A stretch of DNA of 64,000 nucleotides, from positions 1,178,001 through 1,242,000 of the forward strand of contig JBGAHD010000002.1 of NCBI GenBank assembly GCA_044226395.1. The letters run 5' to 3'. The notes beneath the pieces are model-generated. The model saw nothing but the letters and a program-made list of their open reading frames with translations. It did no database searches and was not told the DNA's origin. Below are positions 35,255 through 44,801 of this stretch, one piece after another (positions within the stretch are counted from its first letter, which is position 1; each line of letters starts with the position of its first letter). Both the position numbers and the translations under genes were made by a program. Source of the stretch: JBGAHD01 sp044226395 (lineage in GTDB: Bacteria > Pseudomonadota > Gammaproteobacteria > Xanthomonadales > Ahniellaceae).

Positions 35255-36247
35255 ATGACCTGGACCACCGCCCTGCTGCTGATCAGCGTCGCCGCCATTC
35301 TCGGCGGTGCCCTGGCGCAGCTCATGGGCTCGCGCCGTCATCGCACCTTGCGCACCGAACTGGCCGAGGTCCAGGACGAGTTGCGCACGCAGCAGTCCTC
35401 GCAGGCGCAGATCATTCACACCACCAAGCTCGCCTCGCTCGGCCAGATGGTCGCGGGCGTCACCCACGAGATCAACACGCCGCTGGGTTTCGTCAAGAGT
35501 AATGTCGAGGTCGTCCGCGACTTGCTCGACGAACACGGCGAGCAACTCACGCGCCTGATGCAGGCCATCGACCTGATCAGCGGCGCCGATGCCGAATCCT
35601 TGCCCAAGGCGCGCGAAGTGCTGCAGCGCGCGCGCGGCGAAGTCGCCACCGCCTCGCCCTTGGCCGACGCCAAGGACTTGCTCGGCGATTCGCTCGAAGG
35701 CATCAAGACCATTTCCAATCTGGTGCAGAACCTCAAGGGCTTCGCCCGCGTCGACCGCGACGGCATGGACATGACCGATCTCAACGACTCGGTGCGCAGC
35801 GCCCTGGCCGTGGCCGGTCATCAATTGCGCGATCGCGTGCAAGTGATCGCGCGCCTGGCGCCGCTGCCCAAGGTTCACTGCATGCCATCGCAGATCAATC
35901 AGGTGTTTCTGAACCTGATCACCAATGCCGCGCAGGCGATCGATGAGCAGGGGCATCTGATCGTGACTTCGCGCGCCACGGACAACGCCGTCGAGGTGAG
36001 CATCGCCGACAATGGCCGTGGCATTCCCGACGATGTGCTGCCGCGCATCTTCGATCCGTTCTTCACCACCAAGCCGGTGGGGGAGGGCACGGGGCTGGGT
36101 CTGTCGATCGTGCACAAGATCATCAAGTCCCACGGTGGCGCGATTCACGTGCGCACGGCCGTGGGCAAGGGCACGACCTTCACCATCAGCCTGCCCATCG
36201 CCAGCGCCAAGCCCGCGGCCCCCGTGCCGACCGGAAAAGCCGCATGA
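35255..36247 (+). CDS. Sensor histidine kinase with one N-terminal membrane helix
   Basis: The 330-residue protein has a single hydrophobic N-terminus (TALLLISVAAILGGALAQLM), a coiled coil, and the H-box KLASLGQMVAGVTHEINTPLG of the NtrB/PAS-like HK4 group. A helical insert of about 60 residues follows. The ATPase domain has N-box INQVFLNLITNAAQAI, G1 IADNGRGIP, F-box FDPFFTTKPVGEGTGLGLSI. There is no evident sensory domain beyond the helix. The response regulator starts 4 bp inside its stop (ATGA overlap), so the two are a translationally coupled pair. Confidence 0.92.
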   Translation: MTWTTALLLISVAAILGGALAQLMGSRRHRTLRTELAEVQDELRTQQSSQAQIIHTTKLASLGQMVAGVTHEINTPLGFVKSNVEVVRDLLDEHGEQLTRLMQAIDLISGADAESLPKAREVLQRARGEVATASPLADAKDLLGDSLEGIKTISNLVQNLKGFARVDRDGMDMTDLNDSVRSALAVAGHQLRDRVQVIARLAPLPKVHCMPSQINQVFLNLITNAAQAIDEQGHLIVTSRATDNAVEVSIADNGRGIPDDVLPRIFDPFFTTKPVGEGTGLGLSIVHKIIKSHGGAIHVRTAVGKGTTFTISLPIASAKPAAPVPTGKAA

Positions 36248-37200
36248 ACGCCATCATCGATCCGCCCCTGCGCGTGCTGTTCATCGACGACGAGGCGCGC
36301 ATCACGCGCGCCCTGCGCGCCTTGTTCCGCGATGTCGAGGTCTACACGACCAATCAACCCACGGAAGCGCCGGCACTCGCGCGCCAGCACGATGTCGACG
36401 TGGTCGTGTGCGATCAACGCATGCCGGAAATGGCCGGCGTCGATTGCCTGCGCGAAATCCGCGCCGCCGCGCCGCGCGCCATGCGCGTGCTGCTGACCGG
36501 GTTTTCCGATCTCAAGGCCGTGCTGGGTTCGGTCAACGAAGGCGAGGTCTATCGCTTCGTCAACAAGCCCTGGGACAACAAGGAACTCCGCGAAATCGTG
36601 TTCGAAGCCGGCCGCATCGCGCGCGAGGCGCCGACGCTGACCGCCGAACCGCTGGCGCCGCGCGATCAGGAACAAGCGCGCGCCCAAGTCGGCGTGCTCG
36701 TGCTCGAGGACGATCCGGTGGTGCAGCAGCGCCTGCGCGAAATCCTGCAGCCGCACTATCAAGTGCGCTTCGCCAGCAATGCCGAACGCGCGCTGCAAAT
36801 TCTCGAACAGCACGAAACCGGCGTGGTGATCTCCGAGACCGAAGTCTCGCAAGGCGATCTCACGGGCTTGCTCAAGGCGCTCAAGCGCTATCACCCGCAC
36901 GTCGCGACCGTGGTGATCACCGATCGCGCCAATGCCCAGCTCGCCATTGATCTGATCAACGAAGGTCAGGTCTTCCGCATGTTGCTCAAGCCCGTGCGCA
37001 TGGGCTCGTGTCGACTCTCGGTCGATGCCGCGATCGGGCGCTATTGGCAATTAAAGCGCACGCCCGCGGCGGTCAAGCGGTTTTCGATCTCGGCCGTCGG
37101 CGCGCGCGGCCTGGCCGCGTTGCCGGGCGTGGGCGAAGCGCTGCTCGCGCGCTTGCGCGCCTTGCCTTCTCGCCTGGCGCACATCGCGCGCTTGAACTGA
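36244..37200 (+). CDS. Response regulator with one true receiver and one pseudoreceiver
   Basis: The 318-residue protein holds two receiver domains and no recognisable output domain. The first (residues 9-125) has RVLFIDDEARI, acceptor Asp in VVVCDQRMPEM, Thr in VLLTGFSD and Lys in FVNKPWDN, and resembles HD-GYP/RpfG-type receivers. The second (about 150-265) starts GVLVLEDDPV but has Glu in place of the acceptor Asp (VVISETEVSQ), so it is probably not phosphorylated. The last 50 residues are basic and helical. It should act by protein contact rather than DNA binding. It is partnered by the kinase directly upstream. Confidence 0.88.
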   Translation: MNAIIDPPLRVLFIDDEARITRALRALFRDVEVYTTNQPTEAPALARQHDVDVVVCDQRMPEMAGVDCLREIRAAAPRAMRVLLTGFSDLKAVLGSVNEGEVYRFVNKPWDNKELREIVFEAGRIAREAPTLTAEPLAPRDQEQARAQVGVLVLEDDPVVQQRLREILQPHYQVRFASNAERALQILEQHETGVVISETEVSQGDLTGLLKALKRYHPHVATVVITDRANAQLAIDLINEGQVFRMLLKPVRMGSCRLSVDAAIGRYWQLKRTPAAVKRFSISAVGARGLAALPGVGEALLARLRALPSRLAHIARLN

Positions 37201-37237
37201 GCTTGCGCCGCGGCCCGCGCTGGCCGACGATGGCGCG

Positions 37238-38113
37238 ATGAATTCCCCTTGCCTGGTGCTGGGCGCCGCCGGCCCGATCGGTCGCGCGGGCTTGCCGATG
37301 CTGCGCGCGCGCGGCGTCGAGATCATCGCGGTGTCGCGCGCGGCGCGCGTCGAGCGCGACGACGAAGGCACGCGCTGGCTGCGCGGCGACCTGTTCGCCG
37401 ATCTGCCCGCGATCGCGGCCACTAGCGTGATCAGCCTCGGACCGCTCGATGGTCTCGTCGCCTGGCTCGAGCGCGCCGCGCCGACGAGCGTGCGGCGCGT
37501 GGTCGCGTTGTCGTCGACCAGCGCGCGGGTCAAGGAACATTCGATCGATGCCGAGGAGCGCGCGCTAGCCGCGCGTTTGCGCGACGGCGAGCAACGACTC
37601 GCCGCGTGGTGCGTCGCGCGCGACGTCGCGTGGACCGTCTTGCGACCGACCATGATTTATGGCGGCGGTGGCGATCGCAATCTGTCGCGACTGGCCGCGC
37701 TGGCGCGCCGCTTCGGGCATCTGCCTTTGCCGCGCGGCGCGCGCGGTCGGCGTCAGCCCGTGCATGCCGCCGATGTCGCGCGCGCCTGCGTCGACGTGCT
37801 CGACGAGCCGCGCACGCACGGAAACATCTACGACCTGCCCGGCGGCGAGACCTTGCACTATGACGACATGGTCGCGCGCCTGCTCGCGGCCTTGCCCGGT
37901 CGACCGCGATTGTGGCGCTTGCCCGATGCGGTGTTTCGCCTGGCCGCGACGCTGGCGCGCGTGATCGGCGCGCGGCGCGACATCGGCGATGCCGCGATCG
38001 CGCGCCTGGCGCAGGATCTGGTCTTCGACGCGGAACCCGCGCGCCGTGATTTCGGTTACGCGCCGCGTGGCTTCGACGCGGTCTCGGCCGTCTCTGGCGA
38101 CGCCGCGCCGTAG
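37238..38113 (+). CDS. NAD(P)-dependent epimerase/dehydratase family protein
   Basis: The 291-residue protein has an N-terminal Rossmann motif (CLVLGAAGPIGRAGLPML), a variant of GxxGxxG. It then shows VALSSTSARVKE, VLRPTMIYGGGGDRNLSRLA and PVHAADVARACVDVL, typical of atypical short-chain sugar-nucleotide epimerase/reductase proteins. The canonical YxxxK is not evident, so it may be an NmrA/UDP-sugar-like binding protein or use other residues. Its 3' end overlaps the convergent glycosyltransferase gene by 58 bp. Spacing of 37 bp suggests possible read-through from the two-component pair. Confidence 0.85.
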   Translation: MNSPCLVLGAAGPIGRAGLPMLRARGVEIIAVSRAARVERDDEGTRWLRGDLFADLPAIAATSVISLGPLDGLVAWLERAAPTSVRRVVALSSTSARVKEHSIDAEERALAARLRDGEQRLAAWCVARDVAWTVLRPTMIYGGGGDRNLSRLAALARRFGHLPLPRGARGRRQPVHAADVARACVDVLDEPRTHGNIYDLPGGETLHYDDMVARLLAALPGRPRLWRLPDAVFRLAATLARVIGARRDIGDAAIARLAQDLVFDAEPARRDFGYAPRGFDAVSAVSGDAAP

Positions 38114-39096
38114 CGGCCGCCGATCAGGTACAGCGGCCGCTGCTTGGATTCCTCGTACAAGCGGCCCAGGTATTCGCCGAGCAAGCCCAGCGCCAGCAAC
38201 TGAATGCCGCCGAGGAACAGAATCACCACCATCAGCGAGGGATAGCCCTTCACCGTTTCGCCGAACAGCAAGGTCTTGGCGATCACCCACACGCCATAGC
38301 CGAAGGCGAACAGCGACGTCATCACGCCCGCGAAGGTCGCGAGCTTGAGCGGCGCGATGCTGAAGGACGTGATGCCCTCGAGCGCGAAATTCCACAATCG
38401 CCAGTAGTTCCACTTGGTCTGACCCGCCGCGCGCGGCTGCCGGTCATAGGGCACGCCGAGCTGGCGAAAGCCGACCCAGCCGAACAGGCCTTTCATGAAG
38501 CGATTGCGTTCGCGCACCAGGGCCAGCGCATCGAGCGCGCGTCGGCTCATCAAGCGAAAGTCACCGGTGTCGGCCGGCACCGGCGTGCGGCTCAAGCGGC
38601 CGATCACGCGATAGAACGCGCCGGCGGTGAAGCGCTTGAACCACGACTCGCCCGCGCGCGAACGGCGCACGCCATAGATCACGTCGAAGCCTTCGCGCCA
38701 ATGCGCGAGGAAGGCGTCGATCAATTCCGGCGGGTCCTGCAGATCGGCGTCGATCACCACGGCGGCATCGCCGCGCGCGTGATCGAGGCCGGCGGTCATC
38801 GCCGCTTCCTTGCCGAAGTTTCGCGACAGGGCGATCACGCCCACGCGCGGATCGCGCGTCGACAGCGCGATCAATTGCGCCAGCGTGTCATCGCGACTGC
38901 CGTCGTCGACGCACAGCAGACGCAAGTCCACGTCGGTGCGATCGAGCAGGGGGCGCAAGCGTTCGTACAACAAGCCAATCACGGCGCTTTCGTTGTAACA
39001 GGGCACGATCACATCGACCCGCGCGAGGCGCGATCCGACGCTGTCGCGTTCGGGTTCGGACGTGGGCGATGTTCGTTCTGCGGTCACTTCGGGCAT
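38056..39096 (-). CDS. GT2-family membrane glycosyltransferase (GtrB/DPM1-like)
   Basis: The 346-residue protein starts with a GT2 domain: VDVIVPCYNESAVIGLLYERL, LLCVDDGSRDDTL, SRNFGKEAAMTAGL and the DxD-type VIDADLQDPPELI, then the acceptor-binding ADTGDFRLMSRRALDAL. Two C-terminal membrane helices follow (about 245-315), with GEYLGRLYEESKQRPLYLI at the end. This is the layout of GtrB and of polyprenyl-phosphate sugar transferases that load a sugar onto undecaprenyl phosphate. A matching GtrA-like flippase gene is not adjacent. The tail-to-tail overlap with the epimerase gene is 58 bp. Confidence 0.92.
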   Translation of the reverse strand: MPEVTAERTSPTSEPERDSVGSRLARVDVIVPCYNESAVIGLLYERLRPLLDRTDVDLRLLCVDDGSRDDTLAQLIALSTRDPRVGVIALSRNFGKEAAMTAGLDHARGDAAVVIDADLQDPPELIDAFLAHWREGFDVIYGVRRSRAGESWFKRFTAGAFYRVIGRLSRTPVPADTGDFRLMSRRALDALALVRERNRFMKGLFGWVGFRQLGVPYDRQPRAAGQTKWNYWRLWNFALEGITSFSIAPLKLATFAGVMTSLFAFGYGVWVIAKTLLFGETVKGYPSLMVVILFLGGIQLLALGLLGEYLGRLYEESKQRPLYLIGGRYGAASPETAETASKPRGA

Positions 39097-39161
39097 GGGT
39101 CGAATCGATCGATGTTGCGTCGCAACACTTTGAGTCCGCTTAAAAAACCGTTCAAATATCG

Positions 39162-39191
39162 TTGCAATCGCGTAAGTCGGCTACCTATGAT
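39162..39191 (+). promoter_or_regulatory. Sigma70-type promoter of the lipase-DUF1302 operon
   Basis: TTGCAA (39162-39167) and TATGAT (39186-39191) are separated by 18 bp in a stretch that is unusually A/T-rich for this genome. The transcript would start near 39198 and precede AGAAGGA and ATG 39248. Confidence 0.6.
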
Positions 39192-39247
39192 AGCCATACG
39201 ACCGTTTTACTGGTTTCACTTCGCTTTCCCTCAGAAGGAATAAGAGC

Positions 39248-41386
39248 ATGCAGGCCCGAGCAAAATTGGCTCTAGCGCTGACGACTGTGTTGCTTGCCGC
39301 GTGCAGCAGCAGCAGCAACAGCCCGCGCGCGGTACCTCAGGAACCGGCGCGCAACGATGACGGCTCGATCGTCACCGGCATCATCACCGCGCGCTTCGAT
39401 CCCACCAACCGGGTACTGCCGTTCCCGACCAACCTGCTGCTGTCGGGCACCCGCGACTTGACCTTGAACATTCCGGTCGCCAATCCCAACAACTTCGGCG
39501 ATCCGCAGGTCGCGCTCAACGCGCTCGACGGTTTCGGCACCGTGGCGCCTTGGAGTTTCTCGCTCAATGCCACGCCCAATCCGGCCTCGTTGACTGGCGG
39601 CCAAGCGATCAAGGTGTTCGAAGTGGCCTTGACCGGTCCGGGCGGTGGCGTGACGCGCGTGATTCGCGAACTGGCCTCGCCGGCCGAGTTCGTCGTCGCC
39701 CAGGCCTCGACCGATCCGACCGGCCAGACCGTCGCCATCGTGCCGACCCGTCCGTTGAAGCCGCTGACCTCGTACATGGCGGTGGTCACCGACGACGTGC
39801 GCGACGCGCGCGGCAATGACGCCACGCCCGATCAGACCTATTTCCTGACCAAGCGCACCACCGCGCTGTGCGTCAACAACACCTCGACCGATCCGCTGAT
39901 TCCCACGGCCAATGCCTGCGCGCTCGAGCCGCTGCGTCAGCTGACCAACTCGCAGGAAATCGCCGCGGCCGCCGCCGGCGTGCCGCGCGAGGACATCGTG
40001 CTGTCGTGGGTGGCCACCACTCAGGCCACTTCGACCGTGCTCCAGGCCAATCAAGGCGTGGTGCCGACCCAGATCGCGATGAAGCTGGGCGCGACGGGCC
40101 AGAACACCTCGGTCGCGGGTCTGCCGCCGGTCGCCGACATCTATATCGGCGTGCTGCCGATTCGCTACTTCCTCGAGGCGCCGAGCGCGCAGAACCCGAC
40201 CGCCGTGCTGACCACGTTCTGGCGCGCGCAGGCCGGTAACTATCTGGCGCCGTTCGCCAACCTGGGCCTCGACCCGACGTCCACCAACGTGACGTTCGCG
40301 AATCCCTTCCCGGTGCCGCGCAGCACGCAAAACGTGCCGGTGATGATGACCGTGCCCAATGCCAACTCGGGCAAGACCAAGCCGGCTTCGGGCTGGCCGG
40401 TGGTGATCTTCAACCACGGCATCACGCGCAACCGCACCGACATGCTGGGCGTCTCGGCCACGCTGGCGGCGCAGGGCTTCGTGGTCGTGGCCATCGACCA
40501 ACCGCTGCACGGTCTGCCGCCGACCAATCCGTTCAACATCGAGAACTCGCCGTTCGGCGCGGAATCGACCGAGCGCACCTTCGATGTCGATCTGATCAAC
40601 AACACCACCGGCGCCCCGGGCCCGGATGGTCGCATCGACGATTCCGGCGCGCACTTCATCAATCTCGGTAGCCTGCTGACCTCGCGCGACAACATCCGTC
40701 AGTCGGTGCTCGACTTGGTGCAGCTGGCCAAGGCGATTCCGAATTCGAGCTATGACGGCGACAGCACGGTCGACTTCGACGGCTCGCGCATCAGCTTCGT
40801 CGGTCAGTCGCTGGGTTCGATCGTCGGCACGATCTTCCTGGCGGTCGAGCCCTCGGTGAACACGGGCGTGTTGTCCGTGCCCGGCGGCGGCATCGCGCGC
40901 TTGCTCGATGGTTCGGCCACCTTCGGTCCGCGCATCCGCGCGGGTCTGGCGGCTTCCGGCGTCACCGCCGGCACGCCGACGTTCGATTCCTTCATGGGCG
41001 CGGCGCAGACCGTCATCGACTCGGCCGATCCGGTCAACTACACCTTCGCCAGCACCACCGATCGCCTGCTCGCGCATCTGATCGTCGGCAATGGCACGAC
41101 CTCGCTGCCCGACCAAGTCGTGCCGGTCTCGGTGGCCGGCGCGCCGCTGTCGGGTGGCGAACCGCTGGTGCGCCTGCTCGGCTTGAGCGCGATCACGGCC
41201 ACCACGCAAAGCGCCAGCGGCATTCGCGGCGTGACCCGCTTCACCGCGGGCGAACACGGTTCGCTGCTCAGCCCGACGGCTTCGGCCGCGGCCACGGTCG
41301 AGATGCAGGGCGAAATGGCCTCGATGCTCGTCTCGGGCGGCACTGCCGTGCAGGTTTCCAACACTTCGGTCATCCGTACGCAGTAA
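39248..41386 (+). CDS. Lipoprotein of the VolA/Pla-1/cef extracellular lipase family
   Basis: The 712-residue protein carries a lipobox (TTVLLAACSSSS), so it is a lipoprotein attached by the Cys at about residue 19. An N-terminal part with ITARFDPTNRVLPFPTNLLL and PLKPLTSYMAVVTDDVRDARG resembles the Ig-like/beta region of Pla-1/cef lipases such as Vibrio VolA. The second half is an alpha/beta hydrolase: VVIFNHGITRNRTDMLGV and the nucleophile Ser in SFVGQSLGSIVGTIFLA. VolA is a surface lysophospholipase that frees fatty acids for uptake. Here it opens a gene set for hydrophobic substrates (DUF1302, DUF1329, RND). Confidence 0.82.
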   Translation: MQARAKLALALTTVLLAACSSSSNSPRAVPQEPARNDDGSIVTGIITARFDPTNRVLPFPTNLLLSGTRDLTLNIPVANPNNFGDPQVALNALDGFGTVAPWSFSLNATPNPASLTGGQAIKVFEVALTGPGGGVTRVIRELASPAEFVVAQASTDPTGQTVAIVPTRPLKPLTSYMAVVTDDVRDARGNDATPDQTYFLTKRTTALCVNNTSTDPLIPTANACALEPLRQLTNSQEIAAAAAGVPREDIVLSWVATTQATSTVLQANQGVVPTQIAMKLGATGQNTSVAGLPPVADIYIGVLPIRYFLEAPSAQNPTAVLTTFWRAQAGNYLAPFANLGLDPTSTNVTFANPFPVPRSTQNVPVMMTVPNANSGKTKPASGWPVVIFNHGITRNRTDMLGVSATLAAQGFVVVAIDQPLHGLPPTNPFNIENSPFGAESTERTFDVDLINNTTGAPGPDGRIDDSGAHFINLGSLLTSRDNIRQSVLDLVQLAKAIPNSSYDGDSTVDFDGSRISFVGQSLGSIVGTIFLAVEPSVNTGVLSVPGGGIARLLDGSATFGPRIRAGLAASGVTAGTPTFDSFMGAAQTVIDSADPVNYTFASTTDRLLAHLIVGNGTTSLPDQVVPVSVAGAPLSGGEPLVRLLGLSAITATTQSASGIRGVTRFTAGEHGSLLSPTASAAATVEMQGEMASMLVSGGTAVQVSNTSVIRTQ

Positions 41387-41405
41387 GCGGGCCTAGGGGA
41401 ACACA

Positions 41406-43295
41406 ATGACTATGCAAACCAAGCTCAAGACCCGCCACATCGCGCGCCGCGCGCTCGGCGCCTCGATCGCCGTGGCCCTCGCGGGCCTGGCCGCGCCGGC
41501 CTACGCCATCGAATTCTCGTGGGGCGACGACTGGAACGGCACTTTCGACACCACCGTGTCCTACGGCGTGTCGATGCGCATGAGCGATCAGGATTCCAAC
41601 CTGATCGGTCTGTCCAACATCAACCCCGGCATCGGCGCGCTGTCCAACGCGGCGCAGCGCATCGCGCCGGGTCGCTGGTCGGTCAATGGCGACGACGGCA
41701 ATCTCAACTACGAGAAGCACGATCTGTTCTCGAACGCGTTCAAGGTCACCTCGGAATTCGCGATCAACTACGGCGAAAACTGGGGCGGCTTCATGCGCGC
41801 GAGCTATTTCTACGACTTCGAGAACAACGATCGCGACGAGCTGTCGGATCTGGCGAAGGAAAAAGTCGGCAAGGATTTCAAGATCCTCGACGCCTTCATC
41901 TTCCACAACTTCTCGATCGCCGAACACGACGGCTCGGTGCGCCTGGGTCAACAGGTCGTGAGCTGGGGCGAGAGCACCTTCATCCAGAACGGCATCAATG
42001 TCATCAATCCGGTCGACGTGTCGAAGCTGCGCGTCGCCGGCGCCGAACTGAAGGAAGCCTTCCTGCCGGTGAACATGCTCACCGGTTCGTTCAACTTCAC
42101 CGAAAACCTGTCGGCCGAAGCGCTGTACATGTTCGAGTTCGAGCAGACCGAGCCCGATCCGGCCGGCACGTATTTCTCGACCAATGACTTCGCCACGCTC
42201 GGCGGCAGCTACGTGATGCTCGGCTTCGGCACCGCGCCGCAGCCGGTGCGCAACCCGGATCTGTTCTATGACGTGTGCTACGGCGGCGCGCCCAGCGACC
42301 TCGCGGCGATCAATGCCTCGGCGGCCCTGCGCGCGGCGGCCTGCGGCGCGGCCGTGCCGCGTCTGCCGGATCGCTACGGCGACGACTCGGGTCAGTACGG
42401 CCTGGCGCTGCACTACTTCTCGCCGGAATTGAACGACACCGAGTTCGGCCTGTTCTTCCTGAACTATCACAGCCGCCTGCCCTTGATCAGCGGCCGCTCG
42501 CTGACCTCGACCGCGGTCAACACCGGTCGCTTCTTCATCGAGTATCCGGAAGACATCCGCCTGTACGGCCTGAGCTTCAACACCACGCTCGGCCAAACCG
42601 GCATCGCGCTGCAGGGCGAAGTCAGCTATCGCGACAACGTGCCGCTGCAGTTCGACGACGTCGAGTTGCTGTTCACCGCGCTGTCGCCGCTGAACAACCT
42701 CATCCCGCAGCCGGTCAATCGCTTCATCAGCCAGCTCGGCTCGGTGCCGACCGGCACCGAGATCCGCGGTTGGGAACGCCACGAGATGTCGCAGTGGCAG
42801 TTCACCCTGACCAAGGTGTTCGGCAATGTGATGGGCGCCGAGCAGGTGTCGCTGGTCGGTGAGTTCGGTGGCACCAAGGTGTGGGATCTGCCCCCGCTGG
42901 ACGTGCTGCGTTACCAGGGCGACGGCACCGATACCGGTGGCGGCCCCGATTTCCTGACTGGCGCGCTGCGCAATCCGATCACGCAGACCAAGGGTTTCCC
43001 CACGCCGTATTCCTGGGGCTATCGCCTGGCCGCGCGCGCGGATTACAACAACGTGTTCAACACCCCGGTCAATCTCTCGCCGCGGTTCGCGTTCAATCAC
43101 GACGTCAATGGCATCACCCCGGGTCCGGGCGGCAACTTCATCGAGGGTCGTCGTTCCTTGACCCTCGGCGCCGAAGCCACGTACCTGAACCAATGGGCCG
43201 CCGATCTGAGCTACACGCGTTTCTACGGCGCCGGCGATTTGAACCTGATCCGTGATCGCGACTTCGTGTCGTTCACGGTGAAGTACTCGTTCTAA
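41406..43295 (+). CDS. DUF1302-family outer-membrane protein
   Basis: The 629-residue protein has a Sec signal peptide (ASIAVALAGLAAPAYAIEF). A long beta-rich body follows with many alternating aromatic residues, ending in VSFTVKYSF, a C-terminal Phe signature of outer-membrane beta-barrels. DUF1302 proteins are recurrent partners of DUF1329 proteins in lipid- or ester-related loci of Pseudomonas, Alcanivorax and Xanthomonadales; the exact function is not established. It lies 19 bp after the lipase gene and 19 bp before the DUF1329 gene, pointing to one operon. Confidence 0.88.
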   Translation: MTMQTKLKTRHIARRALGASIAVALAGLAAPAYAIEFSWGDDWNGTFDTTVSYGVSMRMSDQDSNLIGLSNINPGIGALSNAAQRIAPGRWSVNGDDGNLNYEKHDLFSNAFKVTSEFAINYGENWGGFMRASYFYDFENNDRDELSDLAKEKVGKDFKILDAFIFHNFSIAEHDGSVRLGQQVVSWGESTFIQNGINVINPVDVSKLRVAGAELKEAFLPVNMLTGSFNFTENLSAEALYMFEFEQTEPDPAGTYFSTNDFATLGGSYVMLGFGTAPQPVRNPDLFYDVCYGGAPSDLAAINASAALRAAACGAAVPRLPDRYGDDSGQYGLALHYFSPELNDTEFGLFFLNYHSRLPLISGRSLTSTAVNTGRFFIEYPEDIRLYGLSFNTTLGQTGIALQGEVSYRDNVPLQFDDVELLFTALSPLNNLIPQPVNRFISQLGSVPTGTEIRGWERHEMSQWQFTLTKVFGNVMGAEQVSLVGEFGGTKVWDLPPLDVLRYQGDGTDTGGGPDFLTGALRNPITQTKGFPTPYSWGYRLAARADYNNVFNTPVNLSPRFAFNHDVNGITPGPGGNFIEGRRSLTLGAEATYLNQWAADLSYTRFYGAGDLNLIRDRDFVSFTVKYSF

Positions 43296-43314
43296 GCGAA
43301 CTCGGGAGGCACAC

Positions 43315-44676
43315 ATGCGTATGCTGAACAAGAGCGCCGGCGCCGCGTTGATCGCGTTGGCGCTGGCGGCGACAGGGGCTCAAGCCGCCACCACGGCGGA
43401 TCAAGCGGCGCGTCTGGGCAAGGACCTCACGCCCACGGGCGCGGAGACCGCGGGCAACGCCGATGGCACCATCCCGGCATGGACCGGTGGCATCACCACG
43501 CCGCCGGCGGGCTACAAGGTCGGCATGTTCCACCCCGACCCGTATGCCGCCGACCAGCCGTTGTTCACCATCACCGCGGCCAACTACAAGGACTACGCGG
43601 CCAAGATCACCGCGGGCGCCGCGGCGATGTTCCAGAAGTACAAGGATTACGCCATGCCGGTGTATCCGACCCATCGCTCGGCGTCGTTCCCGCAGCGCGT
43701 GTACGACTTCACCGCCAAGAACGCGACCTCGTGCAAGCTCGTGGCCAATGGCGAAGGCGTGCAGGATTGCGCCGAGGGCTTTCCGTTCCCGGTGCCGCAG
43801 AACGCCTACGAGGTGATCTGGAACCACAAGCTCAAGTACAAGGGCGTGGCCGCGCGTCGTTGGGCCAACCAGGTCGCGCCGACCGCCAATGGCGCGTACT
43901 CGGTGGTGCGTCTGCGCGAGGAGCTGCTGGGTCTGTACTACAAGCCCGGCAACACCACCGCCAACATCAACAACATCCTGGTGTACTTCTTCCAGGTGGT
44001 CGAAGGTCCGGCGCGTCTGGCCGGTCAGGTGCTGCTGGTGCACGAGACCTTGAATCAGTCCGCGCAACCGCGTCAGGCCTGGATCTACAACCCCGGCCAG
44101 CGCCGCGTGCGTCGCGCCCCGAACGTCGCTTACGACAATCCGGGCACGGCCTCGGACGGTCTGCGCACCAATGACATGACCGACATGTTCAACGGCGCCA
44201 TGGACCGCTTCGATTGGAAGCTCGTCGGCAAGCGCGAGATGTACGTGCCGTACAACTCGTACAAGGCGCATTCGGACAAGGCCAAGATCAAGGATCTCGT
44301 CCGTCCGGGTCACCTCAACCCCGACTACATGCGCTATGAGCTGCATCGCGTGTGGGTGGTCGAGGCCACGCTCAAGCCGGGCGCGCGTCACATCAACAGC
44401 CGTCGCACGTTCTATCTCGACGAGGATTCCTACCAGATCCTAGCCATCGATCATTACGATGGTCGCGGCCAGCTGTGGCGTGTCTCCGAGGCGCCTTCGG
44501 TCAACTACTACGAAGTGCCGACCTTCTGGGCCACGATCGAGGCGCACTACGACCTGCAGTCGGGTCGCTACCTCGCGGGCCTGCTCGACAACGAGGAAGC
44601 GCCGTACGACTTCTCATTCGTGACCACGCCGGATGATTTCTCGCCGCAATCGCTGCGCAAGCGCGGTATCCGCTGA
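43315..44676 (+). CDS. DUF1329-family periplasmic protein
   Basis: The 453-residue protein has a signal peptide (AAGALIALALAATGAQAA-type core) and DUF1329 hallmarks. ARLGKDLTPTGAETAGNADG lies near the start, then IPAWTGGITTPP. YDFSFVTTPDDFSPQSLRKRG closes it. DUF1329 proteins are predicted to have a LolB/LolA-like half-barrel and to carry hydrophobic ligands across the periplasm (inference from fold predictions in the literature). GGGAGG precedes the ATG. Position between DUF1302 and the YCF48/RND genes is the usual one. Confidence 0.88.
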   Translation: MRMLNKSAGAALIALALAATGAQAATTADQAARLGKDLTPTGAETAGNADGTIPAWTGGITTPPAGYKVGMFHPDPYAADQPLFTITAANYKDYAAKITAGAAAMFQKYKDYAMPVYPTHRSASFPQRVYDFTAKNATSCKLVANGEGVQDCAEGFPFPVPQNAYEVIWNHKLKYKGVAARRWANQVAPTANGAYSVVRLREELLGLYYKPGNTTANINNILVYFFQVVEGPARLAGQVLLVHETLNQSAQPRQAWIYNPGQRRVRRAPNVAYDNPGTASDGLRTNDMTDMFNGAMDRFDWKLVGKREMYVPYNSYKAHSDKAKIKDLVRPGHLNPDYMRYELHRVWVVEATLKPGARHINSRRTFYLDEDSYQILAIDHYDGRGQLWRVSEAPSVNYYEVPTFWATIEAHYDLQSGRYLAGLLDNEEAPYDFSFVTTPDDFSPQSLRKRGIR

Positions 44677-44801
44677 TCGCGGCGCGCGCTTGAAATTCAT
44701 CGGGTAGCAGTTCGACCGCCTCGTCAGGAGTTCACGCTCTTGTCGGGGCGGTCGCGTCTTGAGCGGCCCGCGGCCGCCGGCAACGCTTCGGAGGAATTCG
44801 G

